A DNA stretch of 64,000 nt from the NCBI RefSeq assembly GCF_001839655.2, contig NZ_CP056087.1:4650001-4714000 (forward strand), read 5' to 3'. The DNA is from Pseudomonas argentinensis (lineage in GTDB: Bacteria > Pseudomonadota > Gammaproteobacteria > Pseudomonadales > Pseudomonadaceae). The number at the start of each line of letters is the position of its first letter. Within the stretch, counting starts at the first letter, position 1. Under the pieces are notes generated by a model. The model ran no database searches. It was not told the origin of the DNA and saw nothing but the letters and a program-made list of their open reading frames with translations. Positions 17,250-28,256 of the stretch are shown here, piece by piece. The position numbers and the translations under genes are program-made.

Positions 17250-17612
17250 ATGAAAACCACGCCTACCCTCAGCATCTTGTTCGGCGCCCTGCTGGTCAGC
17301 GGCATGGCCCATGCGGCCGATCCGAAAGAGCAGGAACCCGCCCGTGAGGTCTATCAGGATCAGGTGCTCAAGCAGCAGCCCGATCAGGAAGATCCGGAAG
17401 CCAAGGATCCGATGCATATCGGTCACCTCAAGGAAGGTACCCCTGCGCCGCACAAGTACTGGCGCGACGATTATGCGATCAAGGACCTGAAAAAGCACAA
17501 TCTGCCGGAGCCCGAGGACAAGGAACACGAGCACTGGGTGAAGATCGGTACCGACTACGTGTTGCTGAACAACAACACCGGCACCATCCAGCGCATCATC
17601 AAGGGCAAGTAA
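17250..17612 (+). CDS. RcnB-like periplasmic protein
   Basis: 120 residues from ATG 17250, preceded by AAAGGAG. A signal peptide ends at MAHAAD. The acidic, charged middle leads into HEHWVKIGTDYVLLNNNTGTI, the C-terminal signature of the RcnB family, whose E. coli member affects nickel/cobalt retention in the periplasm. The metal role here is inferred only. No rcnA-type exporter is nearby. Confidence 0.78.
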   Translation: MKTTPTLSILFGALLVSGMAHAADPKEQEPAREVYQDQVLKQQPDQEDPEAKDPMHIGHLKEGTPAPHKYWRDDYAIKDLKKHNLPEPEDKEHEHWVKIGTDYVLLNNNTGTIQRIIKGK

Positions 17613-17726
17613 GCGCTCCGCCACCCTGTACCGACACGTAAATAAAGCTCAACGGCGCCGCGTAAGTGGCTATCATTCACGCAGGTTCCGCCATGCCTCG
17701 TGTCGGTTCTTTCCCCCTAGGGATGG

Positions 17727-18170
17727 ATGATGAAAGCTTCAGCAAGCAAACCCAAAAGCCCGCGCAGCGAGTTCGCGCGCAGCGCCCTCGCTGTGGCCGT
17801 TGGCGCTGCGCTGGCGTATGGGGCTGCTCAGCTGTTCGCCCGCCTGTACCCGGCGCAGCCACAGGCCGCACCGACCACCCTCAAGGTCGCCCCGGCACCC
17901 GCTCTCAAGGTCGCTCCCGTCGAGCCCGTAGCACCCGGCGAAGATCCCTGGTGGCGCGGCGATGCCGAGTTCTGGCAGGAGCAGGCACGCCTGAACAGTG
18001 CGGCCGTGGCGCCACAATATCGCGAGTTGCAATTCGCCTGGTCCGAGCGCATGGCCGCACTCGCCAGACAGCGCGCCCAGCAGGATGGCAGCAAGCGCGA
18101 CCCGGCGACCTTGCAGGCCAAGGACGCGCAAACCACCGAGCTGCATATCCAGCCACGCGTCAAACCATAG
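17727..18170 (+). CDS. Hypothetical membrane-anchored protein
   Basis: 147 residues. A basic N-terminus is followed by one hydrophobic segment (about residues 18-38, ALAVAVGAALAYGAAQLFA), an Ala/Pro-rich stretch, and a helical C-terminal part with DPWWRGDAEFWQEQARLNS. It is probably a bitopic inner-membrane protein with a periplasmic tail. No family is recognised. ATGATG at 17727 gives two adjacent possible starts. Confidence 0.65.
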   Translation: MMKASASKPKSPRSEFARSALAVAVGAALAYGAAQLFARLYPAQPQAAPTTLKVAPAPALKVAPVEPVAPGEDPWWRGDAEFWQEQARLNSAAVAPQYRELQFAWSERMAALARQRAQQDGSKRDPATLQAKDAQTTELHIQPRVKP

Positions 18171-18352
18171 TCGCAACCCGGCTCACGCCCTCGTACGTTC
18201 ATCGCCACCTTCCTCGCGGCAGGGAACGCTTGCCATGGCGCAGGCTCAAAACCCTGCCTCAGCTTCGCGCCTTCATGCCGATGCGAGCATAATGCCGCCC
18301 CCAAGCAGCCCGCCCCGATGGACACCGGGCCGCCCTATCGTTGGAGCCTTTG

Positions 18353-19015
18353 ATGGAATTCATTCACCTGGTTATCGATTTCATTCTGCATATCGACCAG
18401 CACCTGGCGGCCCTGACCGCCCAATACGGCACCTGGATCTACGCGATCCTGTTCCTGATCGTGTTCTGCGAAACCGGCCTGGTGGTCACCCCGTTCCTGC
18501 CGGGCGACTCCTTGCTGTTCGTGGCCGGCGCCATCGCCGTGCACGGCACCATGAACGTGCACCTGCTGGTGCTGCTGCTGATCGCCGCGGCGATCCTCGG
18601 CGACGCGCTGAACTACACCATCGGCCGCTTCATGGGCCAGCGGCTGTTCCGCAACCCGGACTCGAAGATCTTTCGCCGTCGGCACCTGGAAATCACCCAG
18701 CAGTTCTATGCCCGCCATGGCGGCAAGACCATCATCCTGGCGCGCTTCGTGCCGATCGTGCGCACCTTCGCGCCCTTCGTGGCCGGCATGGGCCACATGA
18801 ACTACGCCCATTTCGCCGCCTACAACGTGGTCGGCGCGATTCTCTGGGTCACCCTGTTCACCTACGGCGGTTACTTCTTTGGCAACCTGCCGGCGGTGCA
18901 GAGCAACCTGCACTACCTGATCGTCGGCATCATCGTGGTGTCGATCCTGCCGGGCGTGATCCAGCTGATCCGCCACAAGATGAACCGCTCGGTACGCGTG
19001 CAGACGCCGCTATAA
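18353..19015 (+). CDS. DedA-family membrane protein
   Basis: 220 residues from ATG 18353, preceded by GGAG at 7 nt. DedA/SNARE-associated motifs are visible: [32 protein letters not shown], and [20 protein letters not shown] (the conserved Arg-containing re-entrant region). Family members are proposed undecaprenyl-phosphate or phospholipid flippases. It is monocistronic and ends at a strong terminator. Confidence 0.93.
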   Translation: MEFIHLVIDFILHIDQHLAALTAQYGTWIYAILFLIVFCETGLVVTPFLPGDSLLFVAGAIAVHGTMNVHLLVLLLIAAAILGDALNYTIGRFMGQRLFRNPDSKIFRRRHLEITQQFYARHGGKTIILARFVPIVRTFAPFVAGMGHMNYAHFAAYNVVGAILWVTLFTYGGYFFGNLPAVQSNLHYLIVGIIVVSILPGVIQLIRHKMNRSVRVQTPL

Positions 19016-19030
19016 CAGGCTGGCAGGCAT

Positions 19031-19060
19031 GAAAAAGCCCCGCGATTGCGGGGCTTTTTC
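19031..19060. terminator. Bidirectional rho-independent terminator
   Basis: AAAAAGCCCCGC / GCGGGGCTTTTT with a short ATT-containing loop. It serves the DedA gene and, in the other direction, lies 18 bp from the stop of the efflux operon. Confidence 0.9.
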
Positions 19061-19077
19061 ATGGGGTTTGCCGCCGC

Positions 19078-20529
19078 TCAGGACGGCGGTGCGGCCGCGC
19101 TGGCCGGCGCGGTCTGGGTACGTTCGTTCCAGCCACCACCGAGGGCCTTGTACAGGTTGATCTCGCTGGTGAGTTGCGACAGGCGTACGCCGATCAGCTG
19201 CTGCTCGGCACTGAACAGCTGGCGCTGAGCATCGAGCAGGGTCAGGTAGCTGTCCACGCCGGTACGGAAACGGCGGTCGGCCAGGTTGTAGTAGTCCTCG
19301 GAAGTTTCCACCAGGCTGCGCTGGGCCTGCAGTTGCTCTTCGAACGTACCACGGGCGGCGAGGCCATCGGCGACTTCCTGGAAGGCGGTCTGCACCGCTT
19401 TTTCGTAATTCGCCACCTGGATGTTCTTCTGGATCTCGGCGTAGTCGAGGTTGGCGCGCAGGCGACCGGCCGTGAAGATCGGCAGGTTGATCTGCGGCTG
19501 GAACAGCCAGGTACCCGAGCCACCGTCGAACAGACCCGATAGCTGGCTGCTGGCGGTGCCGGCGTTGGCGGTCAGGCTGATGCTCGGGAAGAACGCCGCG
19601 CGGGCTGCACCGATGCTGGCATTGGCAGCGAGCAGTTCACGCTCGGCCTGCAGCACGTCGGGGCGGCGTTGCAGCAGGTCGGACGGCAGGCCCGCCGGCA
19701 CCTCGGCCAGCAGTTGCTTGTCCAGCCCTTCGCCCTGGGGCAGGTCAGCTGGCACCGCCCCCCCGAGCAGCACGCCCAGGGCGTTGCGATCCTGGGCGAC
19801 CTGACGGGTGTACTGCGCCAGGTTGGCCTGGGCGGTCTGCACCGACGTACGCGCCTGGCTCAGGGACAGGGCATCGGTCACCCCGACGTCGAAGCTGCGC
19901 TGGGTCAGTTCCAGGCTGCGCTGGAAGGTGCCCAGGGTTTCGCGGGTCAACTTGAGCAGCGCCTCGTCGGCCTGCAGCGTCAGGTAGGCGTTGGCGACGC
20001 TGGCGATCAGGCTGATCTGCGTGCTGCGCTGCGCCTCTTCGGTGGCGAAGTACTGCTGCAGGGTCTGCTCGTTGAGGCTGCGCAGGCGCCCGAAGAAGTC
20101 CACTTCCCAGGCATTCACACCGACCGTGGCGCTGTACTGGCCACCGACGGTGGAACGGCCGGTCTGCGACAGGTCGGCGGGCGTCCGCTGACGGGTGCCG
20201 CTGCCGTCGGCCGAGACGTTGGGGAACAGCTCGGAACGCTGGATGCGGTACTGGGCCTGGTAGGCCTCGACATTCAACGCCGCCACACGCAGGTCGCGGT
20301 TGTTGTTCAGCGCGGTTTCCACCAGGCGCTGCAGCGCCGGGTCACGCAGGAACTCGCGCCAGCCGAGATCGGCCGCGGCGATCGAGCCCTGCACGGCGCT
20401 GCCCTGGTACGCCTGGCCCTGGGGCCAGGCAGTGTCGACGGGGGCGTTGGGGCGCTGGTAGTCGGGGATCATGGTGCAGCCGCTGAGCACGATGCTCGCC
20501 ACGGCTAGAGACAACAGGGACTGCCTCAC
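19078..20529 (-). CDS. ttgC: RND efflux outer-membrane channel lipoprotein (TtgC/OprM)
   Basis: 483 residues, close to OprM/TtgC. The signal and lipobox [13 protein letters not shown] predict a lipoprotein. Two OEP repeats are visible ([22 protein letters not shown] and [26 protein letters not shown]). Trimers form the outer-membrane duct of the tripartite pump. Its ATG overlaps the ttgB stop by 4 nt, and it is the last gene of ttgABC. A broad-substrate drug and solvent efflux role is inferred from homology. Confidence 0.95.
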   Translation of the reverse strand: MRQSLLSLAVASIVLSGCTMIPDYQRPNAPVDTAWPQGQAYQGSAVQGSIAAADLGWREFLRDPALQRLVETALNNNRDLRVAALNVEAYQAQYRIQRSELFPNVSADGSGTRQRTPADLSQTGRSTVGGQYSATVGVNAWEVDFFGRLRSLNEQTLQQYFATEEAQRSTQISLIASVANAYLTLQADEALLKLTRETLGTFQRSLELTQRSFDVGVTDALSLSQARTSVQTAQANLAQYTRQVAQDRNALGVLLGGAVPADLPQGEGLDKQLLAEVPAGLPSDLLQRRPDVLQAERELLAANASIGAARAAFFPSISLTANAGTASSQLSGLFDGGSGTWLFQPQINLPIFTAGRLRANLDYAEIQKNIQVANYEKAVQTAFQEVADGLAARGTFEEQLQAQRSLVETSEDYYNLADRRFRTGVDSYLTLLDAQRQLFSAEQQLIGVRLSQLTSEINLYKALGGGWNERTQTAPASAAAPPS

Positions 20530-23500
20530 TGGACGGCCTCCTCATCGTTGAGTTTTTTGGCGCTCTTGTCCTTGAACATCGAGCTGACCACCACATAGAA
20601 CAGCGGAATCCAGAAGATCGCCAACACCGCCGCGGTAAGCATACCGCCGATCACGCCGGTACCGATGGCATGTTTGCTGCCGGCGCCCGCGCCGCTGGAG
20701 ATCGCCAGCGGAACCACCCCGAGGATGAACGCCAGGGAGGTCATGATGATCGGGCGCAGTCGCATGCGGCAGGCCTCGACCGCCGCCTCGAGATGGCTCA
20801 TGCCCTGCTCGTGCAGCGCCTTGGCGAACTCCACGATAAGGATCGCGTTACGTGCCGACAAGCCGATGGTGGTGATCAGGCCCACCTGGAAGAACACGTC
20901 GTTGGACAACCCGCGCCCCAGGGTGAACAGCAACGCACCGATGATACCCAGGGGAACCACCAGCATGACCGAGAACGGAATCGACCAGCTCTCGTAGAGC
21001 GCCGCCAGGGCCAGGAACACCACCAGCAGGGACAGCGCGTAAAGCGCCGGTGCCTGGGAACCGGACAAGATTTCCTCGTAAGACTGGCCCGTCCAGGAGA
21101 AGCCGATGCCTTCGGGCAGTTCCGCGGCGATGCGCTGCACTTCCGCCATGGCTTCACCGGAGCTGTGGCCCGGCGCCGGCGTACCGAGAATCTCGATGGC
21201 GCTCACCCCGTTGTAGCGTGAGAGCTTCGGCGAGCCGTAGGTCCACTCTCCCGAGGCGAAGGCGCTGAATGGCACCATCTGTCCCTGGTCATTGCGCACG
21301 TGCCACTTGTCGAGGTCCTCGGGGTTCATCCGCGAGGAGGTCTCCCCCTGCAGGTAAACACGTTTTACCCGCCCCTTGTCGATGAAGTCATTGACATAGG
21401 CACCACCCCATCCGACCTGCAGCGTGCTGTTCACATCCGATAGGGACACACCCAGGGTGCGTACCTTCTCGTCGTCGATCAGCAGCCTGTACTGCGGCTC
21501 GTCGAGCAGGCCGTTGGCCCGCACGCTGCTGAGCACCGGGCTCTGGTTGGCCAGCTGCAGGAACTTGTCCCGCGCCTGGTTCAGGGTGGCCTGGCCGACG
21601 CCGGCACGGTCTTGCAGGAACAGGTTGAAGCCGGTGGCATTACCCATTTCCATGACCGCTGGCGGGGCGAAGGCGAACACCATGGCATCGCGGAACTCAC
21701 CACCGAAGAAGCGCCCCTGGGCCCGTTGTGCCAGGTCGAAGACACTGGTCCCCGCCTCGGTACGCTCGGACCAGGGTTTGAGCATGATGAACGCCATACC
21801 CGAGCTCTGGCCACGGCCGGCGAAGTTGAAGCCGGTGACGGTGAACACCGAGTTGACCACGTCCTTCTCGTCCTCGAGCAGGTAACGGCGCATGTCATCG
21901 ACCACCGCCTGGGTACGCTCGGCGGTGGAGCCGGACGGCGTCTGCACCTGGGCGAACAGTACGCCCTGGTCTTCCTCGGGCAGGAACGCCGAGGGGATCA
22001 GGGTGAACAACCAGGCCATCACCCCGACGATCACCGCGTAGATGATCAGGAATGGCGCCTTGCGCTTGATCACACCGCGCACGCCGCGCTCGTAACCGTT
22101 GACGCTGCGCTCGAAGGTGCGGTTGAACCAGCCGAAGAACCCGCGCTTCTCGTGGTGCTCGCCCTTGGCGATCGGCTTGAGCATGGTGGCGCACAGCGCC
22201 GGGGTGAAGATCAGGGCGAGAATCACCGAGAGCACCATGGCCGACACGATGGTGATCGAGAACTGCCGGTAGATCACCCCCACCGAGCCGCCGAAGAAGG
22301 CCATCGGCAACAGTACCGCCGAGAGCACCACGCCGATGCCCACCAGCGCGCCCTGAATCTGCCCCATGGATTTGCGCGTCGCCTCTCGTGGCGACAGGCC
22401 CTCCTCGCGCATCACCCGCTCGACGTTCTCCACCACCACGATGGCGTCGTCCACCAGCAGGCCGATGGCCAGGATCATGGCGAACATGGTCAGGGTGTTG
22501 ATGCTGTAGCCGAACACCGCCAGTACGCCGAAGGTACCCAGCAGCACCACCGGCACGGCCAGGGTGGGAATCAGCGTGGCGCGGAAGTTCTGCAGGAACA
22601 GGTACATGACCAGGAAGACCAGCACGAAGGCTTCGATCAGGGTCATGATCACGCCATGGATCGACTCCTGCACCACAGGGGTGGAGTCGTATGGCATGAC
22701 CACTTCCATCCCGGCCGGGAAGAACGGTTTCAGCTCATCGATGGTGGCGCGGATCGCCTTGGCGGTATCCAGGGCGTTGGCGCCGGTAGCCAGACGAATC
22801 GCCAGGCCGGAGGCCGCGTTGCCATTGAACTGCGCGCGAATGTTGTAGTTCTCGCCCCCCAGTTCGACACGAGCCACGTCACCCAGGCGCACCTGGGAAC
22901 CGTCGCGGTTGACCTTGAGCAGGATGTTGCGGAACTGCTCGGGAGTCTGCAGGCGGGTCTTGCCGATGATGGTGGCGTTGAGCTGCTGGCCTGGCTCGGC
23001 GGGCAGACCACCGAACTGGCCGGACGACACCTGCACGTTCTGCGCCTGCACGGCGCTGCGCACGTCGACCGGGGTCAGCTGGAAGTTGTTGAGCTTGGCG
23101 GGATCGAGCCAGATACGCATGGCGTACTGGGCACCGAACACCTGGAAGTCACCGACGCCCGGGGTGCGGGAAATCGGGTCCTGCATGTTGGCGACGATGT
23201 AGTTGGACAGATCCTGGTTGGTCATGCTGCCGTCAGTGGACACCACGCCGATCACCAGCAGGAAGTTACGTACCGACTTGGTGACGCGCAAGCCCTGCTG
23301 CTGGACTTCCTGAGGCAGCATGGGAGTTGCCAGCTGCAGCTTGTTCTGCACCTGAACCTGGGCGATGTCCGGGTTGGTGCCCTGGTTGAAGGTGACGATG
23401 ATCTCCATGCTGCCGTCGGAGTTGCTCGCCGAGCTGATGTAGCGCAGCCCGTCGATGCCGTTCATCTGCTGTTCGATCACCTGCACCACGGTGTCCTGCA

Positions 23501-23669
23501 CGGTCTGTGCCGAGGCACCCGGGTAGTTGACCTGGATGCTCACGGCAGGCGCGGCGATGCTAGGGTACTGGTTGACCGGCAGCTTGAGAATGGACAGACC
23601 GCCGACCAGCATGATCACCAAGGCGATCACCCAGGCGAAAATCGGCCTGTCGATGAAGAAATTCGACAT
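20526..23669 (-). CDS. ttgB: RND efflux inner-membrane pump (TtgB/MexB)
   Basis: 1047 residues, the HAE-1 size. It begins [20 protein letters not shown] and carries the TM4 proton-relay acids in [30 protein letters not shown] and the C-terminal [16 protein letters not shown]. It exports hydrophobic and amphiphilic drugs using proton-motive force, taking them from the periplasm or membrane. Only 14 nt separate it from ttgA and it overlaps ttgC. High similarity to MexB, TtgB, ArpB and EmhB makes the exact name arbitrary. Confidence 0.97.
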   Translation of the reverse strand: MSNFFIDRPIFAWVIALVIMLVGGLSILKLPVNQYPSIAAPAVSIQVNYPGASAQTVQDTVVQVIEQQMNGIDGLRYISSASNSDGSMEIIVTFNQGTNPDIAQVQVQNKLQLATPMLPQEVQQQGLRVTKSVRNFLLVIGVVSTDGSMTNQDLSNYIVANMQDPISRTPGVGDFQVFGAQYAMRIWLDPAKLNNFQLTPVDVRSAVQAQNVQVSSGQFGGLPAEPGQQLNATIIGKTRLQTPEQFRNILLKVNRDGSQVRLGDVARVELGGENYNIRAQFNGNAASGLAIRLATGANALDTAKAIRATIDELKPFFPAGMEVVMPYDSTPVVQESIHGVIMTLIEAFVLVFLVMYLFLQNFRATLIPTLAVPVVLLGTFGVLAVFGYSINTLTMFAMILAIGLLVDDAIVVVENVERVMREEGLSPREATRKSMGQIQGALVGIGVVLSAVLLPMAFFGGSVGVIYRQFSITIVSAMVLSVILALIFTPALCATMLKPIAKGEHHEKRGFFGWFNRTFERSVNGYERGVRGVIKRKAPFLIIYAVIVGVMAWLFTLIPSAFLPEEDQGVLFAQVQTPSGSTAERTQAVVDDMRRYLLEDEKDVVNSVFTVTGFNFAGRGQSSGMAFIMLKPWSERTEAGTSVFDLAQRAQGRFFGGEFRDAMVFAFAPPAVMEMGNATGFNLFLQDRAGVGQATLNQARDKFLQLANQSPVLSSVRANGLLDEPQYRLLIDDEKVRTLGVSLSDVNSTLQVGWGGAYVNDFIDKGRVKRVYLQGETSSRMNPEDLDKWHVRNDQGQMVPFSAFASGEWTYGSPKLSRYNGVSAIEILGTPAPGHSSGEAMAEVQRIAAELPEGIGFSWTGQSYEEILSGSQAPALYALSLLVVFLALAALYESWSIPFSVMLVVPLGIIGALLFTLGRGLSNDVFFQVGLITTIGLSARNAILIVEFAKALHEQGMSHLEAAVEACRMRLRPIIMTSLAFILGVVPLAISSGAGAGSKHAIGTGVIGGMLTAAVLAIFWIPLFYVVVSSMFKDKSAKKLNDEEAVQ

Positions 23670-23683
23670 CGTGTAATCGCTCC

Positions 23684-24826
23684 TTAGCGGGTTTCAGCCT
23701 GGTCAGCCGCGGCCTGCTCTGGCGCAGCCACGTTCTTCGCTTCGGTGGTTTTCACCTCGGCACCCGGTTGCACGAACTGCAGGCCTTCGGTGATCAGCTT
23801 GTCGCCGGACTTCAGGCCGTCGAGCACCAGCCAGCGGTTGCCAGCGGTACGCTCGGCCTTGAGCTGGCGCAGCTCGACCTTGTTCTCGGCGTTGACCACC
23901 AGGGCGGTCGGTTCACCTTTCGGATTGCGCGTCACACCTTGTTGCGGCGCGAGGATGGCCTGCTGGTTCACGCCGGCGGGCAGACGAGCGTGTACGAACA
24001 TGCCCGGCAGCAGGGTGTGATCCGGGTTGGGGAACACGGCGCGCAAGGTCACCGAGCCGGTGCCCTCATCGACCGACACCTCGGAGAACTCCAGAGTGCC
24101 TTCGTGCTTGTAGGTGCTGCCGTCTTCCAGGCGCAGCTGCACCTTGGCGGCGGTGTCGCTGGCCTTCTGCAGCTGCCCGCTCTCCAGCTCGCGGCGCAGG
24201 CGCAGCAGATCCTTGGTCGGCTGGGTCACGTCGACGTAGATCGGGTCGAGCTGCTGGATGGTCGCCATGGCATTGGTCTGGCCGTTGCTGACCAGTGCAC
24301 CTTCGGTGACCGCGGAGCGGCCAACGCGACCGGCGATCGGCGCCAGCACCTTGGTGTAGCGCACATTGATGCGCGCCTGCTCCAGCGCGGCCTCGGCCTG
24401 CAGGCGAGAGGCCTGGGCTTCATCGTAGGCCTGGCGGCTCACCGCCTGATCGGACACCAGGCTCTTGTAGCGTTCGGCCAGCGACTTGGCCGAGGCCAGG
24501 GTGGCCTGGGCGCTCTTGGCGGCCGCCTCGTAGACCGCCGCGTCGATCTGGTACAGCTGCTGGCCGGCCTTGACCTCGGAGCCTTCCTTGAACAGGCGCT
24601 TCTGGATGATGCCATCGACCTGCGGGCGTACCTCGGCGATGCGGTAGGCCGCGGTTCTGCCCGGCAGCTCGGTGGTCAAGGTATAGGGCGCTGCCTGCAG
24701 CGTGACGATGCCGACAGTCGGCGCCTGACGCGGTGGCGGGGCAGCCTCATCGCTGCAGCCAGCGAGCGTCAGCGTGGCCAGAGCGATAGCGGAAACCATA
24801 GCGGCGAAGGCTGGCTTCTTCTGCAT
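23684..24826 (-). CDS. ttgA: RND efflux periplasmic adaptor (TtgA/MexA)
   Basis: 380 residues starting at MQKKPAF; five codons upstream another ATG (MRSFQ) exists, and the open frame extends further but family length favours this start. The lipobox [10 protein letters not shown] predicts an inner-membrane lipoprotein. Typical MexA segments follow: [52 protein letters not shown] and [17 protein letters not shown]. It is the first gene of the operon, divergent from ttgR, with the operator between. Confidence 0.95.
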   Translation of the reverse strand: MQKKPAFAAMVSAIALATLTLAGCSDEAAPPPRQAPTVGIVTLQAAPYTLTTELPGRTAAYRIAEVRPQVDGIIQKRLFKEGSEVKAGQQLYQIDAAVYEAAAKSAQATLASAKSLAERYKSLVSDQAVSRQAYDEAQASRLQAEAALEQARINVRYTKVLAPIAGRVGRSAVTEGALVSNGQTNAMATIQQLDPIYVDVTQPTKDLLRLRRELESGQLQKASDTAAKVQLRLEDGSTYKHEGTLEFSEVSVDEGTGSVTLRAVFPNPDHTLLPGMFVHARLPAGVNQQAILAPQQGVTRNPKGEPTALVVNAENKVELRQLKAERTAGNRWLVLDGLKSGDKLITEGLQFVQPGAEVKTTEAKNVAAPEQAAADQAETR

Positions 24827-24913
24827 CTGAAAGGACCTCATGTCTAAGTGATTCGAGCCGCGGGGGGCGATACCTGGCAGATAGCCGAGGTGGATGCTGG
24901 GAAATAGACGGCA

Positions 24914-24944
24914 AATATACTTACGTTCGAGAATGTTTGTAAAC
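24914..24944. promoter_or_regulatory. TtgR-type operator/promoter region
   Basis: On the minus strand this segment contains TTTACAAACA and, after a few bases, GTAAGTATATT. I recall this as the layout of the P. putida ttgABC-ttgR operator, where TtgR sits over both divergent promoters. It lies about 90 bp from ttgA and 85 bp from ttgR. The match was made by eye and from memory. Confidence 0.65.
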
Positions 24945-25028
24945 GCATCTTTTTGTGTGACACTGCGCGCCTGTGTGACCCCGGCCAGGGGTTTTGATCC
25001 GAATTTTTTACGCCCTGGAAGCCGCTCT

Positions 25029-25664
25029 ATGGCCAGACGCACCAAAGAGGAAGCTGAAGAAACCCGCGCGCAGATTCTCGATGCCGCCGAGCGGGTGTTC
25101 TACGCCAATGGCGTTTCCGGCACCTCGCTGGCGGACATCGCGAGCGCGGCCGGTGTCACGCGCGGCGCTATCTACTGGCACTTCCAGAACAAGGTCGACG
25201 TGTTCCAGGCCATGCTCGACCGCCGCCTGTTGCCCCAGGAAGAACTGGCCCGCGCGTGCGAAAGCGAGGACGAACCTGACCCACTGGGTAACATGCGTCA
25301 GTTGCTGGTGCAGCTGCTGCTGCGCATGCATGCCGACAGCGAATGCCGGCGTGTCGGAGAAATTCTGCAATACAAATGCGAGTACAGCTCCGAGCTCGGC
25401 GGCTTGCGCCAGCAGATGCAGGTGTTCCAGCAAGAATGCGACCAGCGCATTGCCAGAACATTACGCAATGCCGTGAACCGCGGCCAATTGCCCGCCGACC
25501 TCGACTGTCAGCGCGCGGCGATCTGCCTGCATGCCTACATGGACGGCCTGCAGGCCCACTGGCTGCTCAACCCCGCGGCCTACGACCTGCAAGCCCATGC
25601 CCACGCGATGGTCGATGCGCTGCTCGACATGCTGCAGCACAGCGAAGCGCTGCGTACCCGCTGA
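25029..25664 (+). CDS. ttgR: TetR-family repressor of the efflux operon (TtgR/EmhR)
   Basis: 211 residues from ATG 25029, matching TtgR length; the frame is open upstream but that is the operator region. The HTH is GTSLADIASAAGVTRGAIYWHFQNK, nearly invariant in TtgR/ArpR/AcrR. The C-terminal ligand-binding part has VGEILQYKCEYSSELGGLRQQ. It would bind the intergenic operator and release it on binding aromatic compounds or antibiotics. The presence of a TetR rather than a MarR protein supports ttg rather than mex naming. Confidence 0.93.
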   Translation: MARRTKEEAEETRAQILDAAERVFYANGVSGTSLADIASAAGVTRGAIYWHFQNKVDVFQAMLDRRLLPQEELARACESEDEPDPLGNMRQLLVQLLLRMHADSECRRVGEILQYKCEYSSELGGLRQQMQVFQQECDQRIARTLRNAVNRGQLPADLDCQRAAICLHAYMDGLQAHWLLNPAAYDLQAHAHAMVDALLDMLQHSEALRTR

Positions 25665-25767
25665 CCGCCCTGGGACCTCGTGCCCATGGCCAGGGCGCGC
25701 CAGCCATGCTTAGATCCGCTGCACGCTCCTCGCGACTCAGCCGCCAGACCTGTACAAGAGGATGGCC

Positions 25768-26613
25768 ATGCCCCCACGTACCCTGCTTCTCACCGCCGCC
25801 GCCATGCTGGCCTTCGCCGGCAACTCGCTGCTCTGCCGCCTGGCCCTGAAAACCACTGGGATCGACCCCGCCACCTTCACCAGCCTGCGCCTGTTCAGCG
25901 GCGCCTTGATGCTGGCCCTGTTGCTGCGACTGCGCCACCGCTCGGCTGCGATGGCGGGAAGCTGGCCGGGGGCGGCGGCGCTGTTCGCCTACGCCGCGGC
26001 GTTTTCCTTCGCCTATGTCAACCTGGATGCAGGCGTTGGCGCACTGCTGCTGTTCGGCGCCGTGCAGATCAGCATGCTGCTCTGGGGCTGGCGCCAGGGC
26101 GAGCGACCGGGGTCGATGAGCCTGGCCGGTCTGCTGCTGGCCTTTGCCGGCCTGCTGGCCCTGTTGCTTCCCGGCGCCAGCGCACCGCCGCTGGCCGGCT
26201 CACTGCTGATGCTGATCGCCGGTATCGCCTGGGGCGCCTACTCGCTACTGGGACGCACCGCCAACGATGCGCTGGCGGCGACTACCGGAAACTTCGTGCG
26301 CAGTATGCCGATGGCCGCCTTGCTCAGCCTGGTGCTGCTGCACAGTGCGAGCTGGGACCCGAGCGGCGTGCTCTACGCCCTCGCCTCCGGTGCCCTGGCC
26401 TCCGGGCTCGGTTATGCCATCTGGTACAAGGCCATCGCCAACCTGAGAGCCATCCAGGCTGCCACCGTGCAGTTGAGCGTGCCGATCATCACGGCATTGG
26501 CCGGCGCCCTGCTACTGGGCGAAGCGCTGAGCCTGCGCCTGGGCCTGAGTTCGCTGGCCGTGCTGGGTGGTATCGCGCTGGTCCTCTGCGCCAGACGGCG
26601 CGCGACGGCCTGA
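25768..26613 (+). CDS. EamA/DMT-family transporter
   Basis: 281 residues from ATG 25768, preferred because AGAGG lies at a suitable distance; another ATG is two codons upstream. Ten hydrophobic segments in two EamA repeats are visible (AMLAFAGNSLLCRLALK; GIAWGAYSLLGR). The C-terminus is basic (CARRRATA). Family members export or exchange small metabolites; the substrate is unknown. Confidence 0.88.
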   Translation: MPPRTLLLTAAAMLAFAGNSLLCRLALKTTGIDPATFTSLRLFSGALMLALLLRLRHRSAAMAGSWPGAAALFAYAAAFSFAYVNLDAGVGALLLFGAVQISMLLWGWRQGERPGSMSLAGLLLAFAGLLALLLPGASAPPLAGSLLMLIAGIAWGAYSLLGRTANDALAATTGNFVRSMPMAALLSLVLLHSASWDPSGVLYALASGALASGLGYAIWYKAIANLRAIQAATVQLSVPIITALAGALLLGEALSLRLGLSSLAVLGGIALVLCARRRATA

Positions 26614-26670
26614 GCCGAACGCCACCTGCTGCGGTCACAACTGCACGATCAACGACGCCGGAGAATTGCC

Positions 26671-27147
26671 ATGCGCCCGACACTGCGCCACTTGAGTGCC
26701 CTGCTGCTGATCGCCGTGCTGGCCGGCTGTGCGTCATGGGCACCGCGCGACCCGCTGCATATCGACCTGGTCGGTCTGGAGCCGCTGCCGTCGCAAGGAC
26801 TCGAGGCGCGTTTCGCGGTGAAATTGCGGGTGCAGAACCCCAACGAAAGCGCCATCGACTTCGACGGCATCTCCCTTGCCCTGGATATCAACGACCAACC
26901 ACTGGCACGTGGGGTCAGCGATCAACGGGGTCAGGTGCCGCGCTTTGGCGAGACGCTGATCAGCGTGCCGGTAACCATCTCGGCCTACTCGGTACTCCGT
27001 CAGGCCTGGGGCGCCAGCACCCACCAGCCCGGCCAGAGCCTGCCCTATCAGCTGCGCGGCAAGCTCGCCGACGGCCTGTTCGGCACCCGGCGTTTCAGCG
27101 ACAGCGGCCAGCTGACCTGGCCACCGGCGCAACCAGCGCTCAGGTAG
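26671..27147 (+). CDS. LEA type 2 (WHy-domain) lipoprotein
   Basis: 158 residues. The lipobox LLIAVLAGCASW indicates a lipoprotein. The rest is a WHy/LEA-2 domain: IDLVGLEPLPSQGLEARFAVKLRVQNPNESAIDFDGISLALDIN read in pieces along residues 28-75. Related proteins are periplasmic and of uncertain stress function. It runs convergently into the YihY gene with an 8-nt overlap (27140-27147). Confidence 0.88.
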   Translation: MRPTLRHLSALLLIAVLAGCASWAPRDPLHIDLVGLEPLPSQGLEARFAVKLRVQNPNESAIDFDGISLALDINDQPLARGVSDQRGQVPRFGETLISVPVTISAYSVLRQAWGASTHQPGQSLPYQLRGKLADGLFGTRRFSDSGQLTWPPAQPALR

Positions 27148-28033
27148 TGGGCTCGTTCTCTGGGCGGATTTCCTTGTCGCCGGGCTCCTTGCCCTCCTCG
27201 GCGACGTGCTCGATGACGGCGTTGAGCTCGGCGCCAAACAGCAGCACCGCGCAGGAAATGTGCAGGTACAGGAGGAAGATGATGATCGCGCCGATGCTGC
27301 CGTAGGTAGCGTTATAGTTGGCGAAGTTCTGCGCGTAATAGGCGAAGCCCACCGAGGCGGCGATCCACACCACCACCGCCAGTACCGAGCCCGGGGTGAT
27401 AAAGCGGAAACGCTGCTCGACATCGGGCGCCACGTAATAGACCACCGCCACCACGATCATCAGCAGGAACACCGCCACCGGCAGGCGCAACCAGGTCCAC
27501 AGGGTGACTACCACCTGCTCGATGCCGATCTGGTGTGCCAGCCAGTTCATCACCTGCGGGCCGAGCACCATCAGCGCGGCGGCGGTGAGCAGCGCCGCGG
27601 CGATGCCGATGGTGTACAGCAGCGACAGGGGGATGCGCTTCCAGGGCTGGCGCCCCTCCTTCACGCCATAGGCCTTGTTCATCGCGTCCATGGTCGAGCG
27701 CACCGCCGACGAGGCCGTCCACAGCGCCACCACGATACCGATCGAGAACAGCCCGGCTTTCTGCGTCTGCAACTGGTCGATCACCGGGTTGACCAACTCC
27801 ACCGTGGACAGCGGCAGCAACAATTCGGCCTGCTGGCGCAGCCAGTCGAAGAACGGCTGCATGTCCAGCAGGCTGATCAGCGCGATCAAAAACAGCAGGA
27901 AGGGAAACAGCGAGAAGAACATCTGGAACGCCAGGGCCGAGGCATAGGTGGGCAACTCGTCCTCGATGAACTCGGTGACCGTCCTCTTCATCACCTGGAA
28001 CAGGCTGACACCCGGCAACTGGGGAAAAAACAT
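27140..28033 (-). CDS. YihY/BrkB-family membrane protein
   Basis: 297 residues with six hydrophobic segments. Family features: TVTEFIEDELPTYASALAFQMFFSLFPFLLFLIAL read in parts, PVIDQLQ, TASSAVRSTMDAMNKAYGVKE, and GSIGAIIIFLLYLHISCAVLLFGAELNAV. The C-terminal tail is acidic (KEPGDKEIRPENEPTT). Formerly called ribonuclease BN in error; function remains unknown. Confidence 0.92.
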   Translation of the reverse strand: MFFPQLPGVSLFQVMKRTVTEFIEDELPTYASALAFQMFFSLFPFLLFLIALISLLDMQPFFDWLRQQAELLLPLSTVELVNPVIDQLQTQKAGLFSIGIVVALWTASSAVRSTMDAMNKAYGVKEGRQPWKRIPLSLLYTIGIAAALLTAAALMVLGPQVMNWLAHQIGIEQVVVTLWTWLRLPVAVFLLMIVVAVVYYVAPDVEQRFRFITPGSVLAVVVWIAASVGFAYYAQNFANYNATYGSIGAIIIFLLYLHISCAVLLFGAELNAVIEHVAEEGKEPGDKEIRPENEPTT

Positions 28034-28256
28034 GGCGCCTCCACTGGCTATGGCGGGCCGTTCTCAGGCAGCCCACGACTCATCGGCAGGTGCAGTGCTC
28101 GGCGTCGACCGAACCACCACTCTGGTTTGGAGGCAGCGAAGCCGCCATGAGTTCGGGTTATCCGCACCCGCCCTGCACAACTGGCAACAGTCTCGGGCTG
28201 GATCACCGTAGGCGCAACGCTAGACTGGCCTGCTGTTTTTGATCAAGGACGCATCG

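Noticed and set aside
21612..23687. Plus-strand open frame of 691 codons antisense to ttgB
   Set aside because: His/Gln/Asp-rich shadow of the RND pump gene with no recognisable domain or ribosome-binding site.
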